Below, piece after piece: positions 1 to 8,547 of a stretch of 64,000 nt of DNA. A program made the translations under genes and the position numbers. Below the pieces are notes generated by a model. It was not told where the DNA came from, did no database searches, and saw nothing but the letters and a program-made list of their open reading frames with translations. The stretch comes from Micromonospora endolithica (GTDB taxonomy: Bacteria > Actinomycetota > Actinomycetes > Mycobacteriales > Micromonosporaceae): NCBI RefSeq assembly GCF_003626595.1, contig NZ_RBAK01000002.1, positions 496,001 to 560,000 of the forward strand, in the 5' to 3' direction. Every line of letters starts with the position of its first letter. Positions within the stretch are counted from its first letter, which is position 1.

Positions 1-661
1 CGACACCGGCGCCCACCCAGACCAGCACGAAGTCGGGTACGCCCCGGGCGGCGCCGGATCGCGCCTCGGCCATCGCGGCCAGGTTGACGTCGTTCTCGAA
101 GACCACCGGGGTGTGCAGGTCGTCCCGCAGCGCCGCGAGCAGGCCGCTGTGCCAGCGCGGCAGGTTGAACGCGAACGTGATGTCGCCACTGCCCGGGTCC
201 ACCAGGCCGGGGGTGCCCAGCACGATCCGCCGTACGCTCGACAGCTGCGCCTGGGCACTGCTGGCCGCCTGGACTACCGCATTGTGGACCACGCCGACCG
301 GATCGTCGTTGTCCCGGGTCGACTGCTCGACCCGGCCGATCACCGCGCCGGTGATGTCGGCGCAGGCGGCGACCACCCGGTCCGGTCCCACGTCCACGCC
401 GACCACGTGGGCGCTGCCCGGCCGGACGGCGTAGAGCTGGGCGTTCGGCCCCCGCCCGCCGGCCTGTTCACCCACCCGGGCGACCAGGCCGCGTTCCTCC
501 AGCCGCTCGACCAACTGCGAGGCGGTGACCTTCGACAGCCCGGTCAGTTCACCGAGCCGGGCCCGGGTGAGCGGCCCCTGCTCCAGGAGGAGCTCCAACG
601 CCGCGCGGTCGTTGAGCGCCCGCAGAAGGCGGGGGGTGCCGGGCAGCCGGGTCGCACTCAT
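1..661 (-). CDS. ROK-family transcriptional repressor (3' end outside window)
   Basis: The first 220 codons are visible, starting at ATG 661 behind a GAGG box, and the rest lies beyond the window edge. Residues of about 15-70 form a MarR-like winged helix (LTRARLGELTGLSKVTASQL). A ROK/actin-fold ATPase domain follows, with the phosphate-loop segment GVDVGPDRVVAA, then LGTPGLVDP and the ENDVNLAAMAEA segment typical of ROK proteins. Family members sense sugars or sugar phosphates and repress glycan-use genes. It is divergent from a GH3 glycosidase, so control of that gene is a reasonable inference. The effector cannot be told from the sequence. Confidence 0.93.
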   Translation of the reverse strand, partial: MSATRLPGTPRLLRALNDRAALELLLEQGPLTRARLGELTGLSKVTASQLVERLEERGLVARVGEQAGGRGPNAQLYAVRPGSAHVVGVDVGPDRVVAACADITGAVIGRVEQSTRDNDDPVGVVHNAVVQAASSAQAQLSSVRRIVLGTPGLVDPGSGDITFAFNLPRWHSGLLAALRDDLHTPVVFENDVNLAAMAEARSGAARGVPDFVLVWVGAGV

Positions 662-685
662 GCCAGGTCCTCGAAATTCTATAAA

Positions 686-702
686 GTTTGCTAACTGTAA
701 AC
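686..702. promoter_or_regulatory. Candidate ROK operator in the divergent promoter region
   Basis: GTTTGC (686-691) and GTAAAC (697-702) form a 17-bp imperfect palindrome around TAACT, with an overlapping AGTT/AACT pair (685-688, 693-696). It lies in a short AT-rich island between the divergent ROK and GH3 genes, 25 bp upstream of the ROK start. Binding by this ROK protein is inferred from position only. Confidence 0.4.
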
Positions 703-828
703 GGAGCGGGGAACGGGTAGCCGTAGCGTATCGGCCGCCCGGGACGGCGGTGGTCGGCCGACCCGGTACCTCGATCACCACCTCCGGTACGACATTCGTG
801 CCCTCGGGCACCGAAAGGGGAGGATCAC

Positions 829-2277
829 GTGGGGCAGGATCCAGGACTGCGCCGGTTGGTGCTGGGCACGTTGCTGGCCGCGTACCCGGGGCCGGTGCCG
901 CCGGACTGGGCGGTCGACCTGGTGGCCGAGGGCCTCGCCGGGCACACCCTGTTCGGCACCAACGTGCACGACCCGGCGCAGGTGGCCGCGACCACCGCCG
1001 CGCTGCGGGCCGGCCGGTCGGACGTCCTGATCGCCATCGACGAGGAGGGCGGTGACGTCACCCGGCTGGCGCACGCCACCGGCAGCCCGTACCCGGGCAA
1101 CGCCGCGCTGGGGGCGATCGGCGACACCGCCCTGACCCGGCGGGTGCACGAGGCGATCGGCGCCGAACTGGCCGCGCTCGGGATCACCCTCAACCTGGCC
1201 CCGACCGTCGACGTGAACAGCGCCGACGACAACCCGGTCATCGGCACCCGGTCGTTCGGCGCCGACCCGGTCCGGGTGGCCGCCCACGCCGCCGCGGCGG
1301 TCGCCGGGCTCCAGGCCGCCGGGGTCGCCGCCTGCGCCAAGCACTTCCCCGGTCACGGCGCCACCGTCGCCGACTCGCACCACGAACTGCCGCTGGTGGA
1401 CGTACCCGTCGAGGTGCTGCGCCGGCGCGACCTGCCGCCCTTCGCGGCGGTCGTCGCGGCGGACGTGCGGGCGATCATGACCGCGCACATCCGGGTGCCC
1501 GCGCTGACCGGCGCCGGTCCGGCCACCTTCAGCCGGGCGGTCCTGGTCGACCTGCTGCGCGGCGAGTACGGCTTCACCGGCGCGGTCGTCACCGACGCCC
1601 TGGAGATGAAGGGCGCCGCGGTCGCCGCCGGCGGCACCGGCCCGGCCGCCGTGCGGGCGCTGGCCGCCGGCGCGGACCTGCTCTGCATCGGCGCGAAGGT
1701 CGACGCGGAACTGGTCGAGCGGGTGGTCGCCGAGATCCTCGCCGCCCTCGCCGACGGGCGGCTGGCGCGGGAACGCGTCGAGGACGCCGCCGGCCGGGCC
1801 GCCGCGCTCGCCGCCTGGATCCGGTCCGCCGGCTCGGTGCCCCCCGCTCCCACCGACCTCGGGTACGCGGCGGCGCGCCGCGCGGTCCGGGTGGAGGGTG
1901 TGCTGACCGGTCTGGACCGGCCCCTGGTGGTGCAGTTGCACGCCGCCTCCACGATCGCCGAGGGACGGGTGCCGTGGGGCCTCGGGCCGCACCTCGGCGA
2001 CACCGAGGAGGTGCGGGTGGTCGCCGCCGAGACCGACTCGCTGGCGCTGCGCCGGCTCGCCGGGGACCGGCCGATCGTGCTGGTCGGCCGGCACCTGCAC
2101 CGGCTGCCCGGCGCGGACGACCTGGTCACCGCGCTGGCCGCCGCGCACCCGGTGACCGTGGTGGAGATGGGCTGGCCGGCGGCTTGGCGGCCGGCTGGCG
2201 TGCGCGCCTTCGTCACCACGTACGGGGCCAGCCACGCCAACGGCCGCGCCGCCGCCGAAGCCCTCGGCCTGCGGTGA
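829..2277 (+). CDS. Glycoside hydrolase family 3 protein, NagZ/beta-N-acetylhexosaminidase type
   Basis: A 482-residue GH3 enzyme. The start is GTG 829, preceded by GGGGAGG. Visible GH3 signatures are IDEEGGDVTRL near residue 70, KHFPGHG at about 171-177 followed by a DSHHELPL stretch (the Asp/His general acid-base loop typical of the NagZ branch), and VVTDALEM near 255, whose Asp is the expected nucleophile. The C-terminal 150 residues form an extra domain also seen in two-domain actinobacterial members. No signal peptide is seen, so it is probably cytoplasmic and removes terminal N-acetylhexosamine from muropeptides or chito-oligomers. It is divergent from the ROK regulator. Confidence 0.9.
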   Translation: MGQDPGLRRLVLGTLLAAYPGPVPPDWAVDLVAEGLAGHTLFGTNVHDPAQVAATTAALRAGRSDVLIAIDEEGGDVTRLAHATGSPYPGNAALGAIGDTALTRRVHEAIGAELAALGITLNLAPTVDVNSADDNPVIGTRSFGADPVRVAAHAAAAVAGLQAAGVAACAKHFPGHGATVADSHHELPLVDVPVEVLRRRDLPPFAAVVAADVRAIMTAHIRVPALTGAGPATFSRAVLVDLLRGEYGFTGAVVTDALEMKGAAVAAGGTGPAAVRALAAGADLLCIGAKVDAELVERVVAEILAALADGRLARERVEDAAGRAAALAAWIRSAGSVPPAPTDLGYAAARRAVRVEGVLTGLDRPLVVQLHAASTIAEGRVPWGLGPHLGDTEEVRVVAAETDSLALRRLAGDRPIVLVGRHLHRLPGADDLVTALAAAHPVTVVEMGWPAAWRPAGVRAFVTTYGASHANGRAAAEALGLR

Positions 2278-2278
2278 A

Positions 2279-2326
2279 AGGAAGGGCCCCTTATTAACGC
2301 CTCGTGTAGTAAAAGGGTCCCTTCCT
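2279..2326. repeat. Micromonospora-type interrupted palindrome (GGAAGGG...CCCTTCC)
   Basis: The left arm (2279-2292) and right arm (2313-2326) pair at 13 of 14 positions around a 20-base loop. The element begins 2 bp after the GH3 stop codon. I recognise this GGAAGGG-type element from micromonosporas, where near-identical copies occur between genes. It could fold as a terminator for the GH3 gene, but there is no U-tract. No second copy was seen in this window. Confidence 0.6.
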
Positions 2327-2383
2327 CACACCTCGGCCGCCGCGCGGGGCGTGCCCCGGCCCCGGGGCGGGTAACCCGGCGGG

Positions 2384-3589
2384 ATGAGCGCGAGCGATCC
2401 CTGGCACCGGGCGCTGGCCGATCTCGTCACCCGGTCGCACCGGCTGCCGCCGGACGAGCTGCCGACGGCGGTCAACGACGTGCTGCGCCCGTTGGGCGTC
2501 CGCGCCACCGTCTACCTGGTCGACGTGGAGCAGCACCACCTGCGCCCGCTGCCGGAGCGGAACGGCCCGGCCGGTGAGCTGCTGTCCATCGACGCCAGCC
2601 TCGCCGGGCGGGCCTTCACCCACGTCGAGGCGCACGTCGGGCAGGGGCCGCCGCCCCGGCTCTGGCTGCCGATCGTCAACGGGACCGACCGGCTGGGCCT
2701 GCTGGAGGTGTTCCCACCGGCGGGCACCGACCCCGCCGACGAGACGCTGCGCGACGGCTGCCTGCTCATCGCCGGACTGGTCGGTCACCTGGTGACGACC
2801 AAGAGCGGGTACGGCGACAACCTGCACCACGCCCGCCGCAGCCGGCCGATGGACGTCTCCGCGGAGGTGCTCTGGGAGCAGCTCCCCCCGTTGACCTTCG
2901 CCAGTGCCGACACGGCGATCAACGCCCTGCTCGAACCGGCCTACGAGGTCGGCGGTGACGCCTTCGACTACTCGCTGGCCGGCGGAACGGTCTCGATGGC
3001 GATCCTCGACGGCGTGGGGCACGGCCTGCCGGCGGTGCTCACCACCTCGGTGGCGCTGGGCGCGCTGCGGGCCGCCCGGCGGACCGGCGCGGACCTGCCC
3101 GGCATCGCTCGCACGATCGACGAGGCGATCACGGCCACCTGGTCCGACGCCCGGTTCGTCACCGGGATCCTCGCCGAGTTCGACACCCGCACCGGCGTCC
3201 TGCGCTACGTCGAGGCGGGGCACCCGCCGCCGGTCCTGCTGCGCCGTGGGCGGGCGGTACGGACGCTGTCCGGCGCCCGCCAGCTCCCCCTCGGGCTCGG
3301 CCACGACCGGGCGGGGGTGGCACAGGCCCGGTTGGAGCCGGGCGACCGGCTGCTGCTGCACACCGACGGGGTGACCGAGGCCCGGGACGCCGCCGGGGAG
3401 TTGTTCGGCCTGTCGCGCCTCGCCGACCTGGCCGAGCGGCACATCGGTTCCGGGTTGCCCGGTGCGGAGATCCTGCGCCGGCTGAGCCATGCGGTCGCCG
3501 CGCACCGCGCACCCCGGGCCCGGGGTGACGACGCCACCCTGATGCTGTTGGAGTGGTCGCCGGAGGCGGCGCGAAGCAGCGAGCCCTGA
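2384..3589 (+). CDS. GAF/SpoIIE-type PP2C serine phosphatase
   Basis: A 401-residue protein with a GAF-like sensor region at about residues 20-150 and a SpoIIE/RsbU phosphatase domain at about 175-395. PP2C metal-binding motifs are visible: EVGGDAFDY, DGVGHGLPA and HTDGVTEARD, the Asp residues being the Mn/Mg ligands. Such enzymes dephosphorylate STAS anti-anti-sigma factors and so release sigma factors under stress. A STAS gene lies 24 bp away in convergent orientation, making it the natural candidate substrate. The ATG 2384 start has only a weak ribosome site. No anti-sigma kinase is visible nearby. Confidence 0.9.
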   Translation: MSASDPWHRALADLVTRSHRLPPDELPTAVNDVLRPLGVRATVYLVDVEQHHLRPLPERNGPAGELLSIDASLAGRAFTHVEAHVGQGPPPRLWLPIVNGTDRLGLLEVFPPAGTDPADETLRDGCLLIAGLVGHLVTTKSGYGDNLHHARRSRPMDVSAEVLWEQLPPLTFASADTAINALLEPAYEVGGDAFDYSLAGGTVSMAILDGVGHGLPAVLTTSVALGALRAARRTGADLPGIARTIDEAITATWSDARFVTGILAEFDTRTGVLRYVEAGHPPPVLLRRGRAVRTLSGARQLPLGLGHDRAGVAQARLEPGDRLLLHTDGVTEARDAAGELFGLSRLADLAERHIGSGLPGAEILRRLSHAVAAHRAPRARGDDATLMLLEWSPEAARSSEP

Positions 3590-3613
3590 CCGGGGCGGCA
3601 GGTGCCGCTCGGC

Positions 3614-3955
3614 TCAGTCCAGCCCGCGCCAGCCCTGGCCGCCCGGCCGACCGGCGTCCTCGTCCAGCCCCAGCAGTGGCCCGACGGCGGTGATCCGCAG
3701 CACCCGCGCGACCATCGGCTGCGGATCGGTGACCCGCAGGGTGGCACCGTGCTCCCGGGCCCGCGCGACGCCCTGGACGAGCACGCGTACGCCGCTGGAG
3801 TCGAGGAAGCGGACGTCGGCGAGGCTCACCACGACCTCGGTCAGCCCGGGCCGGGCCAGTGCCTCGTCGAGCGCGGCCTCGAAGTCGTCCACCGTGGACA
3901 GATCCACCTCGCCGGCCGGACGGACTGTCACCCGACCGGGATCCACGTTGCCCAC
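3614..3955 (-). CDS. STAS-domain anti-sigma factor antagonist
   Basis: Starting at GTG 3955 the product is 113 residues, the normal size of SpoIIAA/RsbV proteins. The STAS core shows GEVDLSTVDDFEAAL, then VVVSLADVRFLDSSGVRVLV, whose Ser pair contains the phosphorylatable serine, and the helix RVLRITAVGPLLGLDED. I prefer GTG 3955, with GTGAGG about 11 bases upstream, to an in-frame ATG at 4132 that would add a 59-residue low-complexity extension without homologous character. It likely cycles between phosphorylated and free forms under an anti-sigma kinase and the neighbouring SpoIIE phosphatase. Confidence 0.85.
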   Translation of the reverse strand: MGNVDPGRVTVRPAGEVDLSTVDDFEAALDEALARPGLTEVVVSLADVRFLDSSGVRVLVQGVARAREHGATLRVTDPQPMVARVLRITAVGPLLGLDEDAGRPGGQGWRGLD

Positions 3956-4251
3956 GTGCCTGCCCGCCTCACCACTCGAGATGTGCGCCCTGGGCGGTCG
4001 TGCCACCGGCGTGCCTCGACCATAGCCCTCGGCACCGACACGGGCCAGCGGCGGCCCCGCCGGACGAATGCGCGCCTCACACGCTGCGTCACTTTCGTCC
4101 CGCGCCGCTCCTATCGCTTCGGCGCAGGTCAAGTCCGCTATTGGACATCTTCAGCATGGCCGTTGCCTCTTGCCGACCGACCTGCCGATACGTAGCGTGA
4201 CCACTACGCGGCGCCCGGCACCCGCGCCGCAGGGGGACCTGGGGGAAGGAA

Positions 4252-4287
4252 GCGGACCGTGGATCCGGCCCGGGATCCACGGTCCGC
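4252..4287 (-). terminator. Perfect 15-bp hairpin downstream of the GNAT gene
   Basis: Arms 4252-4266 and 4273-4287 are perfectly complementary with a 6-base loop (GGCCCG). It lies 77 bp past the GNAT stop and upstream of the STAS gene, in the 3956-4363 stretch where I see no gene. This GC-only stem without a T-run is a common actinobacterial terminator form. It could act in both directions. Confidence 0.6.
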
Positions 4288-4363
4288 GCCCTGCCGGCGG
4301 GCACCCCCGGGTCGGCCGCCCGGCCGTCGGCCCGGCGCCGTCGAGTCCGGCGGCACACCGGGG

Positions 4364-5026
4364 TCAACTCGGGTAGACCCCGTACGACCGCCACCCCCGG
4401 TCCGGGAAACCGGCGGCGTCGGCCACCCGCGCGGACGCGGCGTTCCGGCGGTCGTGCAGGTAGGTCGGTATCCCACCCTCGTCGAGGACGCGGCGGGCGG
4501 CCTGCGCGACCAGGCGTCGGGCGAGGCCGCGGTTCCGCGCCGCCGGGGCCGTCCCCACCGCCAGTTCCCGACCGTACGCGTCGTGCCGCTTCACCCCCAC
4601 CCCGGCGAGGAACCGCCCCCGGTCGTCCCGGACCACCAGCACCGGCCGGTCGAACAGCCGCAGCCACGCGGGCAGGCCCGGCGCGGTCGGCGGGATCCAC
4701 TCGCCGACCTCGGGCAGCGGCGCCGGTGCGCTGCTCCACCGGAACACGTCGTCGTGCACCACCCAGCCGGGCTGCCCGACCGCCGCGGGCAGGCCGGGCA
4801 GCAGCAGTCTCGCCGGACCCCGGGCCAGGTCACGGACCACGGAAACCCGGTCCGGCGGTACGGAGAGCACGGTGCCGGCCCCGGCGCTGACGGCGATCGC
4901 CGGCCGGAGCCGGCCGTCCCAGGCGGGCCGGGCACGCCGGTGCGACCCGACCACGTGCAGGCCGGGACCGGCCGGCCACTGGCCCAGCCACATCGCCAGG
5001 TGCAGGTGGAGCCGCCGGTCGAGCAT
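4364..5026 (-). CDS. GNAT-family N-acetyltransferase
   Basis: A 220-residue protein. The ATG at 5026 has a strong GAGAGGTGAG ribosome site. The C-terminal third (about 150-215) is a GNAT fold: the strand LAVGTAP, then the acetyl-CoA loop ARNRGLARRLVAQAARRV (a Q/R-x-x-G-x-A-like motif) and NAASARVADAAGFPDRGW, the usual end of the family. The N-terminal half is less conserved, as in two-lobed actinobacterial acetyltransferases. The substrate is unknown. It stands alone, followed by a strong hairpin. Confidence 0.8.
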   Translation of the reverse strand: MLDRRLHLHLAMWLGQWPAGPGLHVVGSHRRARPAWDGRLRPAIAVSAGAGTVLSVPPDRVSVVRDLARGPARLLLPGLPAAVGQPGWVVHDDVFRWSSAPAPLPEVGEWIPPTAPGLPAWLRLFDRPVLVVRDDRGRFLAGVGVKRHDAYGRELAVGTAPAARNRGLARRLVAQAARRVLDEGGIPTYLHDRRNAASARVADAAGFPDRGWRSYGVYPS

Positions 5027-5186
5027 GGACTCACCTCTCCCGCCACGGTCACGTCGCGCCGGTGATCACCGTACGCCGGGCGGCTCGTGCCGGCGTACCG
5101 ATCCGTCGCCCCGGCAACCGTAAGGAACACGCAACACCTCACCGGGCGTGGCCTGGCTAGGCTGGCCGGCACGAGGGAGGTGCCCG

Positions 5187-5882
5187 GTGGCCCAGCGGGT
5201 GCTGGTCGTCGACGACGACCGGACGGTCAGCGACGTGGTGTGCCGTTACCTGGAGCACGCCGGCTACCGGGTGGCGCACGTCTCCGACGGCGGGTCCGCC
5301 CTGGCCGCCGTCGCGGCCGACCCACCGCACCTGGTGGTGCTGGACCTGATGCTGCCGGTGGTGGACGGGCTGGAGGTCTGCCGGCGGCTGCGGACGCGGC
5401 CGGACGGCGTACCCATCATCATGCTCACCGCGCGTGGCGACGAGGCCGACCGGATCCTCGGCCTGCAACTGGGCGCGGACGACTACCTGGGCAAGCCGTT
5501 CTCCCCGCGCGAGCTGGTGCTGCGGGTCCGCTCGGTGCTGCGGCGGACCGGCGGCGAGCCGGTGGACGCGGCACCGGACGTGCTCGTCGACGACGGCCTG
5601 GAGGTCGAGACCGGGCCCCGGATCGCCCGGCTGCACGGGCGTGAGCTGGTGCTGACCCTGCGGGAGTTCGACCTGCTGGTGCACCTGATGCGCCACCCGG
5701 CGCGGGCCTTCCGCCGCGCCGAGCTGCTGGAACGCGTGTGGGGCTGGAGTTTCGGCGACCAGTCCACGGTGACCGTGCACGTACGACGGTTGCGCGAGAA
5801 GGTCGAGGTGGACCCGGCGCAGCCCCGGCGGATCGTCACCGTGTGGGGTGTCGGCTACCGCTACGAGCCGGCCCGTGCGTGA
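5187..5882 (+). CDS. OmpR/PhoB-family response regulator
   Basis: The start is GTG 5187, giving 231 residues, because GGGAGG sits 8 bases upstream and the receiver domain begins directly (VLVVDDD). Receiver residues are D9-D11 (acidic pocket), D53 (phosphoacceptor in VVLDLMLP), T81 and K103 (GKPFSP). The C-terminal winged helix (about 135-228) ends with VHVRRLREKVEVDP and VGYRYEP. It overlaps the sensor kinase by 8 bases, so the two are one transcription unit. The target genes are not evident. Confidence 0.95.
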   Translation: MAQRVLVVDDDRTVSDVVCRYLEHAGYRVAHVSDGGSALAAVAADPPHLVVLDLMLPVVDGLEVCRRLRTRPDGVPIIMLTARGDEADRILGLQLGADDYLGKPFSPRELVLRVRSVLRRTGGEPVDAAPDVLVDDGLEVETGPRIARLHGRELVLTLREFDLLVHLMRHPARAFRRAELLERVWGWSFGDQSTVTVHVRRLREKVEVDPAQPRRIVTVWGVGYRYEPARA

Positions 5883-6903
5883 CCTGGCGCTGATCTTCGC
5901 GTACGCCCTTGGTGCGGCGCTCTGCGTCGGCGGTGTCGGCGCGGCCGGTCTGCGGTTGCTGCGCGGGCGGTCGATCACCGCGCACGTCGGTGCCCTGCTG
6001 GCCCTGACGGTGACCGCGGTGGCCGCCGGGGTGGCCGCGGTCGCCGAGGCGATGTTCCTCTCCGTGCACGACCGCGACGTCGTGCTGATCACCGTCGCGG
6101 CGGCGGCGGTGGTCAGTGTGACCGTCGGCTGGCTGTTCGCCCGCCGGCTCGCCGCCGCCGCGGTCTGGGCCGACCAGGCCCGGGCCCGGGAGCGGCACAT
6201 CGAGCAGGGCCGCCGGGACCTGGTCGCCTGGGTGTCGCACGACCTGCGGACCCCGCTCGCCGGTCTGCGGGCGATGGCCGAGGCGCTGGAGGACCGGGTG
6301 GTGCGCGACCGGGAGACGGTCGACGAGTACCACCGGCGGATCCGGGTCGAGACCGATCGGATGACCCGGCTGGTGGACGACCTGTTCGAGCTGTCCCGGA
6401 TCAACGCCGGCGCGTTGCGGCTGACCCTGTCGGCGGTGCCGCTGGGTGACGTGGTCTCCGACGCGCTGGCCAGCACGGCGCCGCTGGCCGCCGCCCGGCG
6501 CATCCGGCTGGAGGCCGCCGACGCGGGGTGGCCGACCGTGCTGGCCAGCGAGCCGGAACTGGCCCGGGTGGTGGCCAACCTGTTGCTCAACGCGGTGCGC
6601 TACACCCCGTACGACGGCACGGTCCGGGTCGAGGCCGGCCGCGACGGCGACAACGCCTGGCTGGCGGTGGCGGACACCTGCGGCGGGATCCCCGACGTGG
6701 ACCTTCCCCGCGTCTTCGACGTGGCGTTCCGGGGCGAACCGGCCCGCACCCCGCGCCCCGGCAACGGCGGTGTCGCCGGCTCCGGCGGATTGGGGCTGGC
6801 GATCGTGCGCGGGTTGGTTGAGGCGCACGGCGGGCGGGTATCGGTACGCAACGTCAGTGACGGATGCCGATTCGAGGTCCGGTTGCCGGTGCCGGGAACC
6901 TGA
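5875..6903 (+). CDS. Membrane sensor histidine kinase, partner of the adjacent response regulator
   Basis: The start is GTG 5875, inside the last codons of the regulator. There are two or three N-terminal membrane helices (about 5-22, 38-60, 67-88), almost no extracytoplasmic loop, then a HAMP-like linker. The H-box VSHDLRTPLAG places the phosphorylated His at about residue 122. The ATPase domain has NLLLNAVRYTP, DTCGGIPDVDLPRVFD and GGLGLAIVRGLVEAHGG. The lack of a sensor domain suggests it reads the membrane itself or a partner protein. Confidence 0.95.
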   Translation: MRDLALIFAYALGAALCVGGVGAAGLRLLRGRSITAHVGALLALTVTAVAAGVAAVAEAMFLSVHDRDVVLITVAAAAVVSVTVGWLFARRLAAAAVWADQARARERHIEQGRRDLVAWVSHDLRTPLAGLRAMAEALEDRVVRDRETVDEYHRRIRVETDRMTRLVDDLFELSRINAGALRLTLSAVPLGDVVSDALASTAPLAAARRIRLEAADAGWPTVLASEPELARVVANLLLNAVRYTPYDGTVRVEAGRDGDNAWLAVADTCGGIPDVDLPRVFDVAFRGEPARTPRPGNGGVAGSGGLGLAIVRGLVEAHGGRVSVRNVSDGCRFEVRLPVPGT

Positions 6904-6966
6904 GACACCGATCGGCCGTCATATCGATTTCCATACATGTACAACTTCCTTTGGGACGGTAGGGTC

Positions 6967-7155
6967 ATGCCGAATCAGCCGAATGACCGTTACCAGCAGG
7001 ACCCCGCGCAGCTCTGGTCGCACGCCTCCGGGTCCCCGGAACGGTTCCCGGCGCAGCCGCCCTACCGGGGCCACCGGACTTCCGCGCTCTGCTGGGGCGA
7101 CCTGAACAAGCTGCCCGCCGGCGTGTCCTCGCGCCGGCACCTCAACCCGCGTTGA
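6967..7155 (+). CDS. Possible small protein, 62 residues, unrecognised
   Basis: An ATG at 6967 follows GGTAGGG. The predicted product is polar, rich in Pro, Arg, Gln and Ser (it starts MPNQPNDRYQQDPAQLWSH), with no membrane segment or known motif. Codon third positions are GC-rich but not decisively so. The 364-bp gap it occupies between the kinase gene and the next gene holds nothing else I can support. It may be a real small gene or chance. Confidence 0.35.
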   Translation: MPNQPNDRYQQDPAQLWSHASGSPERFPAQPPYRGHRTSALCWGDLNKLPAGVSSRRHLNPR

Positions 7156-7267
7156 CGCCGGGACGCCCGACACACCGGTGGCCGACCCACCGGGGCGTTC
7201 GCACACCTGTCGGGTAACGTCTTGTGGTCCTCAGGCAACCCGGGCCACGACAGGAGCAGCTGCGCGC

Positions 7268-7786
7268 ATGGGCAAGAAGACCATCCACGTCTCCGACTTC
7301 AGCGGCACGGTCCTGGCGACCGACGACGAGGTGGTCCGTGTCGTCGTCCTGGAACATCCGGACCTGGTGGCCGGACCGGTACGGCTGGACGCCTCTCCGG
7401 TCGAGGTGGAGGGCATCGACGACGCCGCGCTGGACGTGGCGGTCGTCGAGATCCACGACCGGCACGGCGGGGGTGAGCCGCGCCGGGTGGTGCTGACCGC
7501 GAGCGAGTTCGACGCGATGGCCACCGACGTGCCGATGGCGCAGCTGCTGCGGACCGCCGAACGGGTCCGCCCGCCGAAGGCCCGCAGGACCGCGGAGAAG
7601 GTCGACTACGGCACCGTCGAGCACGCCGGCCGGCCGCACCGGGGCCGGGTCACCGAGGAGGAGGCCCGGCTGGTGCGGGAACGGCTCGACGAGGTCAACA
7701 AGCACCTCGCCGACGCCGGGATCCGCCAGGTCGACCCGACCGATCCCGAGCACGCCGCCCGGTACGGCTTCCCCACCGCCTCCTGA
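7268..7786 (+). CDS. Conserved-looking hypothetical protein, 172 residues
   Basis: ATG 7268 follows AGGAG by 11 bases and fits the start MGKKTIHVSDFSGTVL better than an upstream start at 7178. The N-terminal half is beta-rich and acidic (VSDFSG, VRVVVLEHPDLV, VVEIHDRHG). The C-terminal part is helical and charged (RVTEEEARLVRERLDEVNKHL) and ends in a short DPEHAARYGF tail. The layout of a small beta N-terminal part and a basic or helical C-terminal part recalls small nucleoid-type actinobacterial proteins, but I see no Lsr2 motif. Function unknown. It converges on the Clp-N gene. Confidence 0.7.
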   Translation: MGKKTIHVSDFSGTVLATDDEVVRVVVLEHPDLVAGPVRLDASPVEVEGIDDAALDVAVVEIHDRHGGGEPRRVVLTASEFDAMATDVPMAQLLRTAERVRPPKARRTAEKVDYGTVEHAGRPHRGRVTEEEARLVRERLDEVNKHLADAGIRQVDPTDPEHAARYGFPTAS

Positions 7787-7806
7787 CGCGCCACCCCTCC
7801 TCGTCC

Positions 7807-8547
7807 TCAGTCCTTCTCCGCCGCCGCCCGCACCGCGGCCTTGATCGCCGCGTCGATGCGCTCCTCGGCGGCGGCCTTGCCGACGCCGAGGCCGGTGAGC
7901 ACGCCGTCGCCGTCCTCGTGCTCCAGCAGGGCCAGCAGGACATGCTCGGTGCCGACGTAGTTGTGGCCCAGCCGCAGCGCCTCCCGGAAGGTCAGCTCCA
8001 GGACCTTCTTCGCCGCCGCGTCGTACGGGATCAGGGCCGGTACCTCGGCGCCGGAGGCCGGTGGCAGCGCGGCCGTGGCGGCCTCGCGTACCCGCTCCAG
8101 CGGCACGCCCGCCGCCACGATCACCCGGGCGGCGATCGCCTGCGGCTCGGCCAGCAGGCCGAGCAGGATGTGCTCGGGGCGGGTCTCGGCGTGCCCGGTC
8201 GCGCGCGCGGCCTCCTGTGCGGCCAGCACCACGTTGCGGGCGGGCACGGTGAACCGGGCGAAGCCCTGCTGCGGGTCCAGGGGCGTGTCGGTGGACCGGG
8301 GGACGAAGCGTTTCTGGGCGGCCTGTTTGGTCACGCCCATGCTCCGGCCGATGTCGGTCCAGGAGGCGCCGGAGCGCCGGGCCTGGTCCACAAAGTGGCC
8401 GATCAGGTGGTCGGCGACGTCGCCGAGGTGTTCGCCCACGACGACCGCGTCGGCGAGTTGGTCGAGGACGTCGGGGCGGGCCTTCTTGATGCCGTGGATC
8501 AGGTCGTCGAGGCGTACCGGGTTGTTCATCTGCACGGGATCCGTCAT
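7807..8547 (-). CDS. HTH protein with double Clp-N domain, probable autoregulator
   Basis: A 246-residue protein. Residues of about 60-82 form a helix-turn-helix (SWTDIGRSMGVTKQAAQKRF). It is followed by two Clp-N (ClpA/ClpC N-domain) repeats, recognisable as ETRPEHILLGLLAEPQAIA (about 115-133) and NYVGTEHVLLALLEHEDGD (about 190-208). There is no AAA module, so it is not an unfoldase. It combines a DNA-binding head with a Clp-type adaptor or substrate-binding fold. The ATG at 8547 abuts a perfect palindrome (8548-8568) with no room for a ribosome site, suggesting a leaderless transcript. Confidence 0.85.
   Translation of the reverse strand: MTDPVQMNNPVRLDDLIHGIKKARPDVLDQLADAVVVGEHLGDVADHLIGHFVDQARRSGASWTDIGRSMGVTKQAAQKRFVPRSTDTPLDPQQGFARFTVPARNVVLAAQEAARATGHAETRPEHILLGLLAEPQAIAARVIVAAGVPLERVREAATAALPPASGAEVPALIPYDAAAKKVLELTFREALRLGHNYVGTEHVLLALLEHEDGDGVLTGLGVGKAAAEERIDAAIKAAVRAAAEKD

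Noticed and set aside
775..2240. Very long open frames antisense to the GH3 gene
   Set aside because: High GC lowers stop-codon frequency in all frames. The products are Arg/Gly/Ala-rich without motifs, while the plus-strand GH3 protein is unmistakable. The same applies to most long antisense frames in the window.
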